From Siphonodentalium dalli (Eukaryota > Mollusca > Scaphopoda > Gadilida > Siphonodentaliidae): a stretch of DNA of 64,000 nt. Below the pieces are notes generated by a model. It saw nothing but the letters and a program-made list of their open reading frames with translations. It had not been told where the DNA came from and did no database searches. Shown one piece after another: positions 38,801 to 52,418 of this stretch (position 1 is its first letter; every line of letters begins with the position of its first letter). The stretch lies in contig CP136066.1 of the NCBI GenBank assembly GCA_032622095.1, positions 226,926,961 to 226,990,960 of the forward strand. The letters are read 5' to 3'. Position numbers and translations under genes: made by a program.

Positions 38801-41800
38801 CGGCGATCGGATGACACCCGCATCACGTAGTGACCAGACTCAATAAAACTATGGTCCCATACATTCGGCGATCGGATGACACCCACATAATGTGGTGCTC
38901 AGTCTCAATAAAACTATGGTCCCATACATTCGGCGATCGGATGACACCCGCATCATTTGGTGCCTTGAGTCAAGAAAATTATGGTCCCATACATTTGGCG
39001 ATCGGATGACACCCGCATCATTTGGTGCCCTGAGTCAAGAAAACTATGGTCCCATACATTCGGCGATCGGATGAAACCCGCATCACGTGGTGCCCAGACT
39101 CAAGAAAACTATGGTCCCATACATTCGGCGATCGGATGAAACCCGCATCACGTGGTGCCCAGACTCAAGGAAACTATGGTCCCATACATTCGGCGATCGG
39201 ATGAAACCCGCATCATGTGGTGCCCAGACTCAATAAAACTATGGTCCCATACAGTCGGCGATCGGATGACACCCGCATCATGTGGTGCCCTGGGGCAAAA
39301 AAACTATGGTCCCATACATTCGGCGATCGGATTACACTCGCATCATGTGGTTCCCAGACTCAAGAAAACTATGGTCCCATACTTTCGGCGATCGGATGAC
39401 ACCCGCATCACGTGGTGACCAGACTCAATAAAACTATGGTCCCATACATTCGGCGATCGGATGACACCCACATAATGTGGTGCTCAGACTCAATAAAACT
39501 ATGGTCCCATACATTCGGCGATCGGATGACACCCGCATCATTTGGTGCCCTGAGTCAATAAAACTATGGTCCCATACATTCGGCGATCGGATGACACCCG
39601 CATCATGTGGTGCCCAGACTAAAGAAAACTATGGTCCCATACATTCGGCGATCGGATGACACCCGCATCATGTGGTGCCCAGACTCAATAAAACTATGGT
39701 CCCATACATTCGGCGATCCGATGACACCCGCATCATGTGGTGCCCAGACTCAATAAAACTATGGTCCCATACATTCGGCGATCGGATGACACCCGCATCA
39801 TGTGGTGCCCAGACTCAAGAAAAATATGGTCCCATACATTCGGCGATCGGATGACACCCTCATCATGTGGTGCCCAGACTCAATAAAACTATGGTCCCAT
39901 ACATTCGGCGATCGGATGACACCCGCATCACGTGGTGCCCTGACTCAATAAAACTATGGTCCCATACAATCGGCGATCTGATGAAACCCGCATCATGTGG
40001 TGCCCTGCGTGAAGAAAACTATGGTCCCATACATTCGGCGATCGGATGACACCCGCATCATGTGGTGCTCAGACTCAATAAAACTATGGTCCCATACATT
40101 CGGCGATCGGATGACACCCGCATCATGTGGTGCCCAGACTCAAGAAAACTATGGTCCCATACATTCGGCGATCTGATGAAACCCGCATCATGTGGTGCCC
40201 TGCGTCAAGAAAACTATGGTCCCATACATTCGGCGATCGGATGACACCCGCATCATTTGGTGCCCTGAGTCAATAAAACTATGGTCCCATACATTCGGCG
40301 ATCGGATGACACCCGCATCGTGTGGTGCCCAGACTCAAGAAAACTATGGTCCCATACATTCGGCGATCGGATGACACCCGCATCATGTGGTGCCCAGACT
40401 CAATAAAACTATGGTCCCATACATTCGGCGATCGGATGACACCCGCATCATGTCGTGCCCAGACTCAAGGAAACTATGGTCCCATACATTCGGCGATCGG
40501 ATGACACCCGCATCATGTGGTGCCCAGACTCAATAACACTATGGTCCCATACCTTCGGCAATAGGATGGCACCCGCATCATGTGGTACCCAGACTCAACA
40601 AAACTATGGTCCCATACATTCGGCGATCGGATGACACCCGCATCATGTGGTACCCAGACTCAAGAAAACTATGGTCCCATACATTCGGCGATCGGATGAC
40701 ACCCGCATCACGTGGTGCCCAGACTCAAGAACACTATGGTCCCATACATTCGGCGATCGGATGACACTCGCATCATATGGTGACCAGACTCAATAAAACT
40801 ATGGTCCCATACATTCGGCGATCGTATGATACCATCATCATGTGGTGCCCTGCGTCAAGAAAACTATGGTCCCATACATTCGGCGATCTGATGACACCCG
40901 CATCACGTGGTGCCCAGACTCAATAAAACTATGGTCCCATATATTCGGCGATCGGATGATACCATCATCATGTGGTTCCCAGACTCAAGGAAACTATGGT
41001 CCCATACATTCGGCGATCGGATGAAACCCGCATCATGTGGTGCCCTGCGTCAATAAAACTATGGTCCCATACATTCGGTGATCGGATGACACCCGCATCA
41101 TGTGGTGCCCAGTCTCAATAAAACTATGGTCCCATACATTCGGCGATCGGATGACACCCGCATCTTGTGGTGCCCAGACTCAATAAAACTATGGTCCCAT
41201 ACATTCGGCGATCGGATGACACCCGCATCATGTGGTACCCAGACTCAAGGAAACTATGGTCCCATACATTCGGCGATCGGATGACACTCGCATCATGTGG
41301 TGCCCAGACTCAATAAAACTATGGTCCCATACATTCGGCGATCGGATGACACCCGCTTCATGTGGTGCCCTGAGTCAAGAAAACTATGGTCCCATACATT
41401 CGGCGATCGGATGATACCATCATCATTGGTGCCCAGACTCAATAAAACTATGGTCCCATACATTCGGAGATCGGATGAAACCCGCATCTTGTGGTGCCCA
41501 GACTCAATAACACTATGGTCCCATACATTCGGCGATCGGATGACACCCGCATCATGTGGTGCACTGAGTCAAGAAAACTATGGTCCCATACATTCGGCAA
41601 TCGTATGATATCATCATCATATGGTGCCCAGACTCAAGAAAACTATGGTCCCATACACTCGGCGATCGGATGAAACCCGCATCATGTGGTGACCATACTC
41701 AATAAAACTATGGTCCCATACATTCGGCGATCGGATGATACCATCATCATGTGGTGCCCTGAGTCAAGACACTATGGTCCCATACATTCGGCTATCGGAT

Positions 41801-43090
41801 GCTACCACCATTATGTGGTGCCCTGAGTCAATAAAACTATGGACCCATACATTCGGAGATCGGATGATACCATCATCATTTGGTGCCCTGAGTAAAAAAA
41901 CTGCGGTCCCATACATTCGGCGATCGGATGACACCCGCATCATGTGGTGCCCAGACTCAAGAAAACTATGGTCCCATACATTCGGCGATTGGATGACACC
42001 CGCATCACGTGGTTCCCAGACTCAATAAAACTATGGTCCCATACATTCGGCGATCGGATGATACCATCATCATGTGGTGCCCAGACTCAAGAAAACTAGG
42101 GTCCCATACATTCGGCGATCGGATTACACCCTCATCATTTGGTGCCCAGACTCAAGAAAACTATGGTCCCATACATTCGGCGATCGGATGACACCCGCAT
42201 CATGTGGTGCCCTGTGTATAAAAAACTATGGTACCATACATTCGGCGATCGGATGATAACATCATCATGTGGTGCCCAGACTCAAGAAAACTATGGACCC
42301 ATACATTCGGCGATCGGATGACACCCGCATCATGTGGTGCCCATACTCAATAAAACTATGGTACCATACATTCGGCGATCGGATGATAACATCATCATGT
42401 GGTGCCCAGACTCAAGAAAACTATGGTCCCATACATTCGGCGATCGGATGATACCATCATCATGTGGTGCCCAGACTCAAGAAAACTATGGTACCATACA
42501 TTCGGCGATCGGATGACACCCGCATCATGTGGTGCACAGACTCAATAAAACTATGGTCCCATACATTCGGCGATCGGATGATATCATCATCATGTGGTGC
42601 CCAGACTCAAGAAAACTATGGTCCCATACATTCGGCGATCGGATGATACCCGCATCATGTGGTGCCCAGACTCAATAAAACTATGGTCCCATACATTCGG
42701 CGATCGGATGATACCATCATCATGTGGTGCCCAGACTCAATAAAACTATGGTCCCATACACTCGGCGATCGGATGAAACCCGCATCATGTGGTGACCATA
42801 CTCAATAAAACTATGGTCCCATACATTCGGCGATCGGATGATACCATCATCATGTGGTGCCCTGAGTCAAGACACTATGGTCCCATACATTCGGCTATCG
42901 GATGCTACCACCATTATGTGGTGCCCTGAGTCAATAAAACTATGGACCCATACATTCGGAGATCGGATGATACCATCATCATTTGGTGCCCTGAGTAAAA
43001 AAACTGCGGTCCCATACATTCGGCGATCGGATGACACCCGCATCATGTGGTGCCCAGACTCAAGAAAACTATGGTCCCATACATTCGGCG
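35881..43090. repeat. Higher-order unit H2 (about 7.2 kb)
   Basis: This is the second full copy, followed by H3 at +7,210 bp (111 monomers minus 5) with matching order from about 35.7 to 40.77 kb. Private changes include CAAGGACAC at 38,392 and TTCGGTGATCGG near 41,080. The CATACAATCGG variant is shared with H1 (31,849 and 39,969) but not with H3, where the base is T as usual, so H1 and H2 are the closer pair at that site. Confidence 0.88.
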
Positions 43091-43840
43091 ATTGGATGAC
43101 ACCCGCATCACGTGGTTCCCAGACTCAATAAAACTATGGTCCCATACATTCGGCGATCGGATGATACCATCATCATGTGGTGCCCAGACTCAAGAAAACT
43201 AGGGTCCCATACATTCGGCGATCGGATTACACCCTCATCATTTGGTGCCCAGACTCAAGAAAACTATGGTCCCATACATTCGGCGATCGGATGACACCCG
43301 CATCATGTGGTGCCCTGTGTATAAAAAACTATGGTACCATACATTCGGCGATCGGATGATAACATCATCATGTGGTGCCCAGACTCAAGAAAACTATGGA
43401 CCCATACATTCGGCGATCGGATGACACCCGCATCATGTGGTGCCCATACTCAATAAAACTATGGTACCATACATTCGGCGATCGGATGATAACATCATCA
43501 TGTGGTGCCCAGACTCAAGAAAACTATGGTCCCATACATTCGGCGATCGGATGATACCATCATCATGTGGTGCCCAGACTCAAGAAAACTATGGTACCAT
43601 ACATTCGGCGATCGGATGACACCCGCATCATGTGGTGCACAGACTCAATAAAACTATGGTCCCATACATTCGGCGATCGGATGATATCATCATCATGTGG
43701 TGCCCAGACTCAAGAAAACTATGGTCCCATACATTCGGCGATCGGATGATACCCGCATCATGTGGTGCCCAGACTCAATAAAACTATGGTCCCATACATT
43801 CGGCGATCGGATGATACCATCATCATGTGGTGCCCAGACT
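41735..43840. repeat. 1,103-bp tandem repeat at the H2/H3 boundary
   Basis: The block with the one-base-deleted CAAGACAC monomer (41,766), GGATGCTACCACC, AAAAAAACTGCGG and TGTGTATAAAAAAC repeats at +1,103 bp (17 monomers minus 2) from 42,838. Both copies appear identical by eye across the markers checked, so this is a recent step. Confidence 0.87.
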
Positions 43841-46800
43841 CAATAAAACTATGGTCCCATACATTCGGCGATCGGATGATACCATCATTATGTGGTGCCC
43901 AGACTCAATAAAACTATGGTCCCATACATTCGGCGATCGGATGATATCATCATCATGTGGTGCCCATACTCAAGAAAACTAGGGTCCCATACATTCGGCG
44001 ATCGGATGACACCCGCATCATTTGGTGCCCTGAGTCAAGAAAACTATGGTCCCATATATTCGGCGATCGGATGATACCATCATCATTTGGTGCCCAGACT
44101 CAATAAAACTATGGTCCCATACATTCGGCGATCGGATGACACCATCATCACGTGGTGCCCAGACTCAATAAAACTATGGTCCCATACATTCGGCGATCGG
44201 ATGATACCCGCATCACGTGGTGCCCAGACTCAATAAAACTATGGTCCCATACATTCGGCGATCGGATGATACCATCATCACGTGTTGTCCAGACTCAAGG
44301 AAACTATGGTCCCATACATTCGGTGATCGGATGAAACCCGCATCATGTGGTGCCCAGACTCAATAAAACTATGGTCCCATACAGTCGGCGATCGGATGAC
44401 ACCCGCATCATGTGGTGCCCTGAGGCAAAAAAACTATGGTCCCATACATTCGGCGATCGGATTACACTCGCATCATGTGGTTCCCAGACTCAAGAAAACT
44501 ATGGTCCCATACATTCGGCGATCGGATGACACCCGCATTATGTGGTGCCCAGAGTCAAGAAAACTATGGTCCCATACATTCGGCGATCGGATGACACCAG
44601 CATTATGTGGTGCCCAGAGTCAAGAAAACTATGGTCCCATACATTCGGCGATCGGATGACACCCGCATTATGTGGTGCCCTGAGTCAAGAAAACTATGGT
44701 CCCATACATTCGGCGGTCGGATGAAACCCGCATCATGTGGTGACCATACTCAATAAAACTATGGTCCCATACATTCGTCGATCGGATGATACCATCATCA
44801 TGTGGTGCCCTGAGTCAAGGACACTATGGTCCCATACATTCGGCTATCGGATGATACCACCATAATGTGGTGCCCAGACTCAAGGAAACTATGGTCCCAT
44901 ACATTCGGCGATCGGATGATACCATCATCATGTGGTGCCACGAGTCAAGGACACTATGGTCCCATACATTCGGCGATCGGATGATACCATCATCATGTGG
45001 TGCCCAGACTCAAGGACACTATGGCCCCATACATTCGGCGATCGGATGACACCCGCATCATGTGGTGCCCAGACTCAATAAAACTATGGTCCCATACATT
45101 CGGCGATCGGATGACACCCGCATCATGTGGTGCCCATACTCAATAAAACTATGGTCCCATACATTCGGCGATCGGACAACACCCGCATCATATGGTGCCC
45201 TGACTCAATAAAACTATGGTCTCATACATTCGGCGATCGGATGACACCCGCATGATGTGGTGCCCAGACTCAATAAAACTATGGTCCCATACATTCGGCG
45301 ATCGGACAACACCCGCATCATATGGTGCCCAGACTCAATAAAACTATGGTCCCATACATTCGGCGATCGGATGACACCCGCATGATGTGGTGCCCAGACT
45401 CAATAAAACTATGGTCCCATACATTCGGCGATCGGATTACACCCTCATCATGTGGTGCCCAGACTCAATAAAACTATGGTCCCATACATTCGGCGATCGG
45501 ATGAAACCCGCATCATGTGGTGCCAAGACTCAAGAACACTATGGTCCCATACATTCGGCGATCGGATGACACCCGCATCATGTGGTGCCCAGACTCAAGA
45601 AAACTATGGTCCCATACATTCGGCGATCGGATGAAACCCGCATCATGTGGTGCCCAGACTCAAGAAAACTATGGTCCCATTCATTCGGCGATCTGATGAT
45701 ACCATCATCATGTGGTGCCCAGACTCAAGAAAACTATGGTCCCATACATTCGGCGATCGGATGATACCATCATCATGTGGTGCCCAGACTCAAGAAAACT
45801 ATGGTCCCATACATTCGGCGATCGGATGATACCATCATAATGTGGTGCCCTGCGTCAAGAAAACTATGGTCCCATACATTCGGCGATCGGATGACACCCG
45901 CGTCATGTGGTGTCCAGACTCAAGAAAACTATGGTCCCATACATTCGGCGATCGGATGACACCCGCATAATGTGGTGCCCAGACTCAATAAAACTATGGT
46001 CCCATACATTCGGCGATCGGATGACACCCGCATCACGTAGTGACCAGACTCAATAAAACTATGGTCCCATACATTCGGCGATCGGATGACACCTACATAA
46101 TGTGGTGCTTAGTCTCAATAAAACTATGGTCCCATACATTCGGCGATCGGATGACACCCGCATCATTTGGTGCCTTGAGTCAAGAAAATTATGGTCCCAT
46201 ACATTTGGCGATCGGATGACACCCGCATCATTTGGTGCCCTGAGTCAAGAAAACTATGGTCCCATACATTCGGCGATCGGATGAAACCCGTATCACGTGG
46301 TGCCCAGACTCAAGAAAACTATGGTCCCATACATTCGGCGATCGGATGAAACCCGCATCACGTGGTGCCCAGACTCAAGGAAACTATGGTCCCATACATT
46401 CGGCGATCGGATGAAACCCGCATCATGTGGTGCCCAGACTCAATAAAACTATGGTCCCATACAGTCGGCGATCGGATGACACCCGCATCATGTGGTGCCC
46501 TGGGGCAAAAAAACTATGGTCCCATACATTCGGCGATCGGATTACACTCGCATCATGTGGTTCCCAGACTCAAGAAAACTATGGTCCCATACTTTCGGCG
46601 ATCGGATGACACCCGCATCACGTGGTGACCAGACTCAATAAAACTATGGTCCCATACATTCGGCGATCGGATGACACCCACATAATGTGGTGCTCAGACT
46701 CAATAAAACTATGGTCCCATACATTCGGCGATCGGATGACACACGCATCATTTGGTGCCCTGAGTCAATAAAACTATGGTCCCATACATTCGGCGATCGG

Positions 46801-47980
46801 ATGACACCCGCATCATGTGGTGCCCAGACTAAAGAAAACTATGGTCCCATACATTCGGCGATCGGATGACACCCGCATCATGTGGTGCCCAGACTCAATA
46901 AAACTATGGTCCCATACATTCGGCGATCCGATGACACCCGCATCATGTGGTGCCCAGACTCAATAAAACTATGGTCCCATACATTCGGCGATCGGATGAC
47001 ACCCGCATCATGTGGTGCCCAGACTCAAGAAAAATATGGTCCCATACATTCGGCGATCGGATGACACCCTCATCATGTGGTGCCCAGACTCAATAAAACT
47101 ATGGTCCCATACATTCGGCGATCGGATGACACCCGCATCACGTGGTGCCCTGACTCAATAAAACTATGGTCCCATACATTCGGCGATCTGATGAAACCCG
47201 CATCATGTGGTGCCCTGCGTGAAGAAAACTATGGTCCCATACATTCGGCGATCGGATGACACCCGCATCATGTGGTGCTCAGACTCAATAAAACTATGGT
47301 CCCATACATTCGGCGATCGGATGACACCCGCATCATGTGGTGCCCAGACTCAAGAAAACTATGGTCCCATACATTCGGCGATCTGATGAAACCCGCATCA
47401 TGTGGTGCCCTGCGTCAAGAAAACTATGGTCCCATACATTCGGCGATCGGATGACACCCGCATCATTTGGTGCCCTGAGTCAATAAAACTATGGTCCCAT
47501 ACATTCGGCGATCGGATGACACCCGCATCGTGTGGTGCCCAGACTCAAGAAAACTATGGTCCCATACATTCGGCGATCGGATGACACCCGCATCATGTGG
47601 TGCCCAGACTCAATAAAACTATGGTCCCATACATTCGGCGATCGGATGACACCCGCATCATGTCGTGCCCAGACTCAAGGAAACTATGGTCCCATACATT
47701 CGGCGATCGGATGACACCCGCATCATGTGGTGCCCAGACTCAATAACACTATGGTCCCATACCTTCGGCAATAGGATGGCACCCGCATCATGTGGTACCC
47801 AGACTCAACAAAACTATGGTCCCATACATTCGGCGATCGGATGACACCCGCATCATGTGGTACCCAGACTCAAGAAAACTATGGTCCCATACATTCGGCG
47901 ATCGGATGACACCCGCATCACGTGGTGCCCAGACTCAAGAACACTATGGTCCCATACATTCGGCGATCGGATGACACTCG
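43091..47980. repeat. Higher-order unit H3 (left about 4.9 kb retained)
   Basis: It follows H2 at +7,210 bp up to about 47,974. There the order breaks and jumps back to the CATTCATTCGG region of the unit. Private changes include TGCTTAGTCTC near 46,107 and CCGTATCACG near 46,289. At 46,094 it has the same T as H1, so the C in H2 (38,884) is private to H2. Confidence 0.86.
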
Positions 47981-50340
47981 CATCATGTGGTGCCCAGACT
48001 CAAGGAAACTATGGTCCCATTCATTCGGCGATCTGATGATACCATCATCATGTGGTGCCCAGACTCAAGAAAACTATGGTCCCATACATTCGGCGATCGG
48101 ATGATACCATCATCATGTGGTGCCCAGACTCAAGAAAACTATGGTCCCATACATTCGGCGATCGGATGATACCATCATAATGTGGTGCCCTGCGTCAAGA
48201 AAACTATGGTCCCATACATTCGGCGATCGGATGACACCCGCGACATGTGGTGCCCAGACTCAAGAAAACTATGGTCCCATACATTCGGCGATCGGATGAC
48301 ACCCGCATAATGTGGTGCCCAGACTCAATAAAACTATGGTCCCATACATTCGGCGATCGGATGACACCCGCATCACGTGGTGACCAGACTCAATAAAACT
48401 ATGGTCCCATACATTCGGCGATCGGATGACACCCACATAATGTGGTGCTCAGACTCAATAAAACTATGGTCCCATACATTCGGCGATCGGATGACACCCG
48501 CATCATTTGGTGCCCTGAGTCAATAAAACTATGGTCCCATACATTCGGCGATCGGATGACACCCGCATCATGTGGTGCCCAGACTAAAGAAAACTATGGT
48601 CCCATACATTCGGCGATCGGATGACACCCGCATCATGTGGTGCCCAGACTCAATAAAACTATGGTCCCATACATTCGGCGATCCGATGACACCCGCATCA
48701 TGTGGTGCCCAGACTCAATAAAACTATGGTCCCATACATTCGGCGATCGGATGACAACCGCATCATGTGGTGCCCAGACTCAAGAAAACTAAGGTCCCAT
48801 ACATTCGGCGATCGGATGACACCCTCATCATGTGGTGCCCAGACTCAATAAAACTATGGTCCCATACATTCGGCGATCGGATTACACCCGCATCACGTGG
48901 TGCCCTGACTCAATAAAACTATGGTCCCATACATTCGGCGATCTGATGAAACCCGCATCATGTGGTGCCCTGCGTGAAGAAAACTATGGCCCCATACATT
49001 CGGCGATCGGATGACACCCGCATCATGTGGTGCTCAGACTCAATAAAACTATGGTCCCATACATTCGGCGATCGGATGACACCCGCATCATGTGGTGCCC
49101 AGACTCAAGAAAACTATGGTCCCATACATTCGGCGATCTGATGAAACCCGCATCATGTGGTGCCCTGCGTCAATAAAACTATGGTCCCATACATTCGGCG
49201 ATCGGATGACACCCGCATCATGTGGTGCCCAGACTCAATAAAACTATGGTCCCATACATTCGGCGATCGGATGACACCCGCATCATGTCGTGCCCAGACT
49301 CAAGGAAACTATGGTCCCATACATTCGGCGATCGGATGACACCCGCATCATGTGGTGCCCAGACTCAATAACACTATGGTCCCATACCTTCGGCGATAGG
49401 ATGGCACCCGCATCAGTGGTACCCAGACTCAAGAAAACTATGGTCCCATACATTCGGCGATCGGATGACACCCGCATCATGTGGTACCCAGACTCAAGAA
49501 AACTATGGTCCCATACATTCGGCTATCGGATGACACCCGCATCACGTGGTGCCCAGACTCAAGAACACTATGGTCCCATATATTCGGCGATCGGATGATA
49601 CCATCATCATGTGGTTCCCAGACTCAAGGAAACTATGGTCCCATACATTCGGCGATCGCATGAAACCCGCATCATGTGGCGCCCTGCGTCAATAAAACTA
49701 TGGTCCCATACATTCGGCGATCGGATGACACCCGCATCATGTGGTGCCCAGACTCAATAAAACTATGGTCCCATACATTCGGCGATCGGATGACACCCGC
49801 ATCTTGTGGTGCCCAGACTCAATAAAACTATGGTCCCATACATTCGGCGATCGGATGACACCCGCATCATGTGGTACCCAGACTCAAGGAAACTATGGTC
49901 CCATACATTCGGCGATCGGATGACACTCGCATCATGTGGTGCCCAGACTCAATAAAACTATGGTCCCATACATTCGGCGACCGGATGACACCCGCATCAT
50001 GTGGTGCCCTGAGTCAAGAAAACTATGGTCCCATACATTCGGCGATCGATGATACCATCATCATTGGTGCCCAGACTCAATAAAACTATGGTCCCATACA
50101 TTCGGCGATCGGATGAAACCCGCATCATGTGGTGCCCCAGACTCAATAACACTATGGTCCCATACATTCGGCGATCGGATGACACCCGCATCATGTGGTG
50201 CACTGAGTCAAGAAAACTATGGTCCCATACATTCGGCAATCGTATGATATCATCATCATGTGGTGCCCAGACTCAAGAAAACTATGGTCCCATACACTCG
50301 GCGATCGGATGAAACCCGCATCATTTGGTGCCCTGCGTCA
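47981..50340. repeat. Mosaic tail made of pieces of the H unit
   Basis: Successive pieces match different distances back: 47.98-48.31 kb at 2,340 bp (36 monomers), 48.31-48.98 kb at 1,755 bp (27 monomers), and 49.15-49.34 kb at about 1,625 bp (25 monomers). The stretch at 49.74-50.05 kb matches 41.10-41.40 kb at 8,639 bp. Local oddities are a one-base-deleted CATCAGTGG near 49,412, CGATCGATG near 50,043, CATCATTGG near 50,061 and an extra C (GCCCCAGAC) near 50,134. This is the most rearranged part of the window. Confidence 0.75.
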
Positions 50341-52418
50341 AGAAAACTATGGTCCCATACATTCGGCGATCGGATGACACCCGCATCATGTGGTGCCCAG
50401 ACTCAAGAAAACTATGGTCCCATACATTCGGCAATCGGATGATACTCGCATCATGTGGTGCCCAGACTCAATAAAACTATGGTCCCATACATTCGGCGAT
50501 CGGATGACACCCGCATCATGTGGTGCCCAGACTCAACAAAACTATGGTCCCATACATTCGGCGATCGGATGATACCATCATCATGTAGTGCCCAGACTCA
50601 AGGAAACTATGGTCCCATACATTCGGCGATCGGATGATACCCGCATCATGAGGTGCCCAGACTCAATAAAACTATGGTCCAATACATTCGGCGATCGGAT
50701 GACATCCGCATCATGTGGTGCCCAGACTCAAGAAAACTATGGTCCCATACATTCGGCGATCGGATGATACCATCATCATGTGGTTCCCAGACTGAAGAAA
50801 ACTATGGTCCCATACATTCGGCGATCGGATAAAACCCGCATCATGTGGTGCCATGAGTCAAGAAAACTATGGTCCCATACATTCGGCGATCGGATGACAC
50901 CCGAATAATGTGGTGCCCTGAGTCAATAAAACTATGGTCCCATACATTCGGCGATCGGATGATACCATCATCATGTGGTTCCCAGACTCAAGAAAACTAT
51001 GGTCCCATACATTCGGCGATCGGATAAAACCCGCATCATGTGGTGCCCTGAGTCAAGAAAACTATGGTCCCATACATTCGGCGATCGGATAAAACCCGCA
51101 TAATGTGGTGCCCAGACTCAATAAAACTATGGTCCCATACATTCGGCGATCGGATGATACCATCATCATTTGTTGCCCAGACTCAATAAAACTATGGTCC
51201 CATACATTCGGCGATCGGATGACACTCGCATTATGTGGTGCCCTGAGTCAATAAAACTATGGACCCATACATTCGGAGATCGGATGATACCATCATCATT
51301 TGGTGCCCTGAGTGAAAAAACTACGGTCCCATACATTCGGCGATCGGATGACACCCGCATCATGTGGTGCCCAGACTCAAGAAAACTATGGTCCCATACA
51401 TTCGGCGATTGGATGACACCCGCATCACGTGGTTCCCAGACTCAATAAAACTATGGTACCATACATTCGGCGATCGGATGACACCCTCATCATTTGGTGC
51501 CCAGACTCAAGAAAACTATGGTCCCATACATTCGGCGATCGGATGACACCCGCATCATGTGGTGCCCTGTGTAAAAAAAACTATGGTACCATACATTCGG
51601 CGATCGGATGATAACATCATCATGTGGTGCCCAGACTCAAGAAAACTATGGACCCATACATTCGGCGATCGGATGACACCCGCATCATGTGGTGCCCAGA
51701 CTCAAGAAAACTATGGTACCATACATTCGGCGATCGGATGATAACATCATCATGTGGTGCCCAGACTCAAGAAAACTATGGTCCCATACATTCGGCGATC
51801 GGATGATACCATCATCATGTGGTGCCCAGACTCAAGAAAACTATGGTACCATACATTCGGCGATCGGATGACACCCGCATCATGTGGTGCACAGACTCAA
51901 TAAAACTATGGTCCCATACATTCGGCGATCGGATGATATCATCATCATGTGGTGCCCAGACTCAAGAAAACTATGGTCCCATACATTCGGCGATCGGATG
52001 ATACCCGCATCATGTGGTGCCCAGACTCAATAAAACTATGGTCCCATACATTCGGCGATCGGATGATACCATCATCATGTGGTGCCCTGACTCAATAAAA
52101 CTATGGTCCCATACATTCGGCGATCGGATGATACCATCATTATGTGGTGCCCAGACTCAATAAAACTATGGTCCCATACATTCGGCGATCGGATGATATC
52201 ATCATCATGTGGTGCCCATACTCAAGAAAACTAGGGTCCCATACATTCGGCGATCGGATGACATCCGCATCATTTGGTGCCCTGAGTCAAGAAAACTATG
52301 GTCCCATATATTCGGCGATCGGATGATACCATCATCATTTGGTGCCCAGACTCAATAAAACTATGGTCCCATACATTCGGCAATCGTATGATATCATCAT
52401 CATGTGGTGCCCAGACTC
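50340..52418. repeat. Segment J1: 2,079-bp tandem unit, first copy
   Basis: Monomers repeat at +2,079 bp (32 monomers minus 1). Shared markers include ATGTAGTGCCC (50,583 and 52,662), GACTGAAGAAAAC (50,789 and 52,868) and GAGTGAAAAAACTACGG (51,310 and 53,389). The last differs from the AAAAAAACTGCGG form in the left half of the window. Confidence 0.88.
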
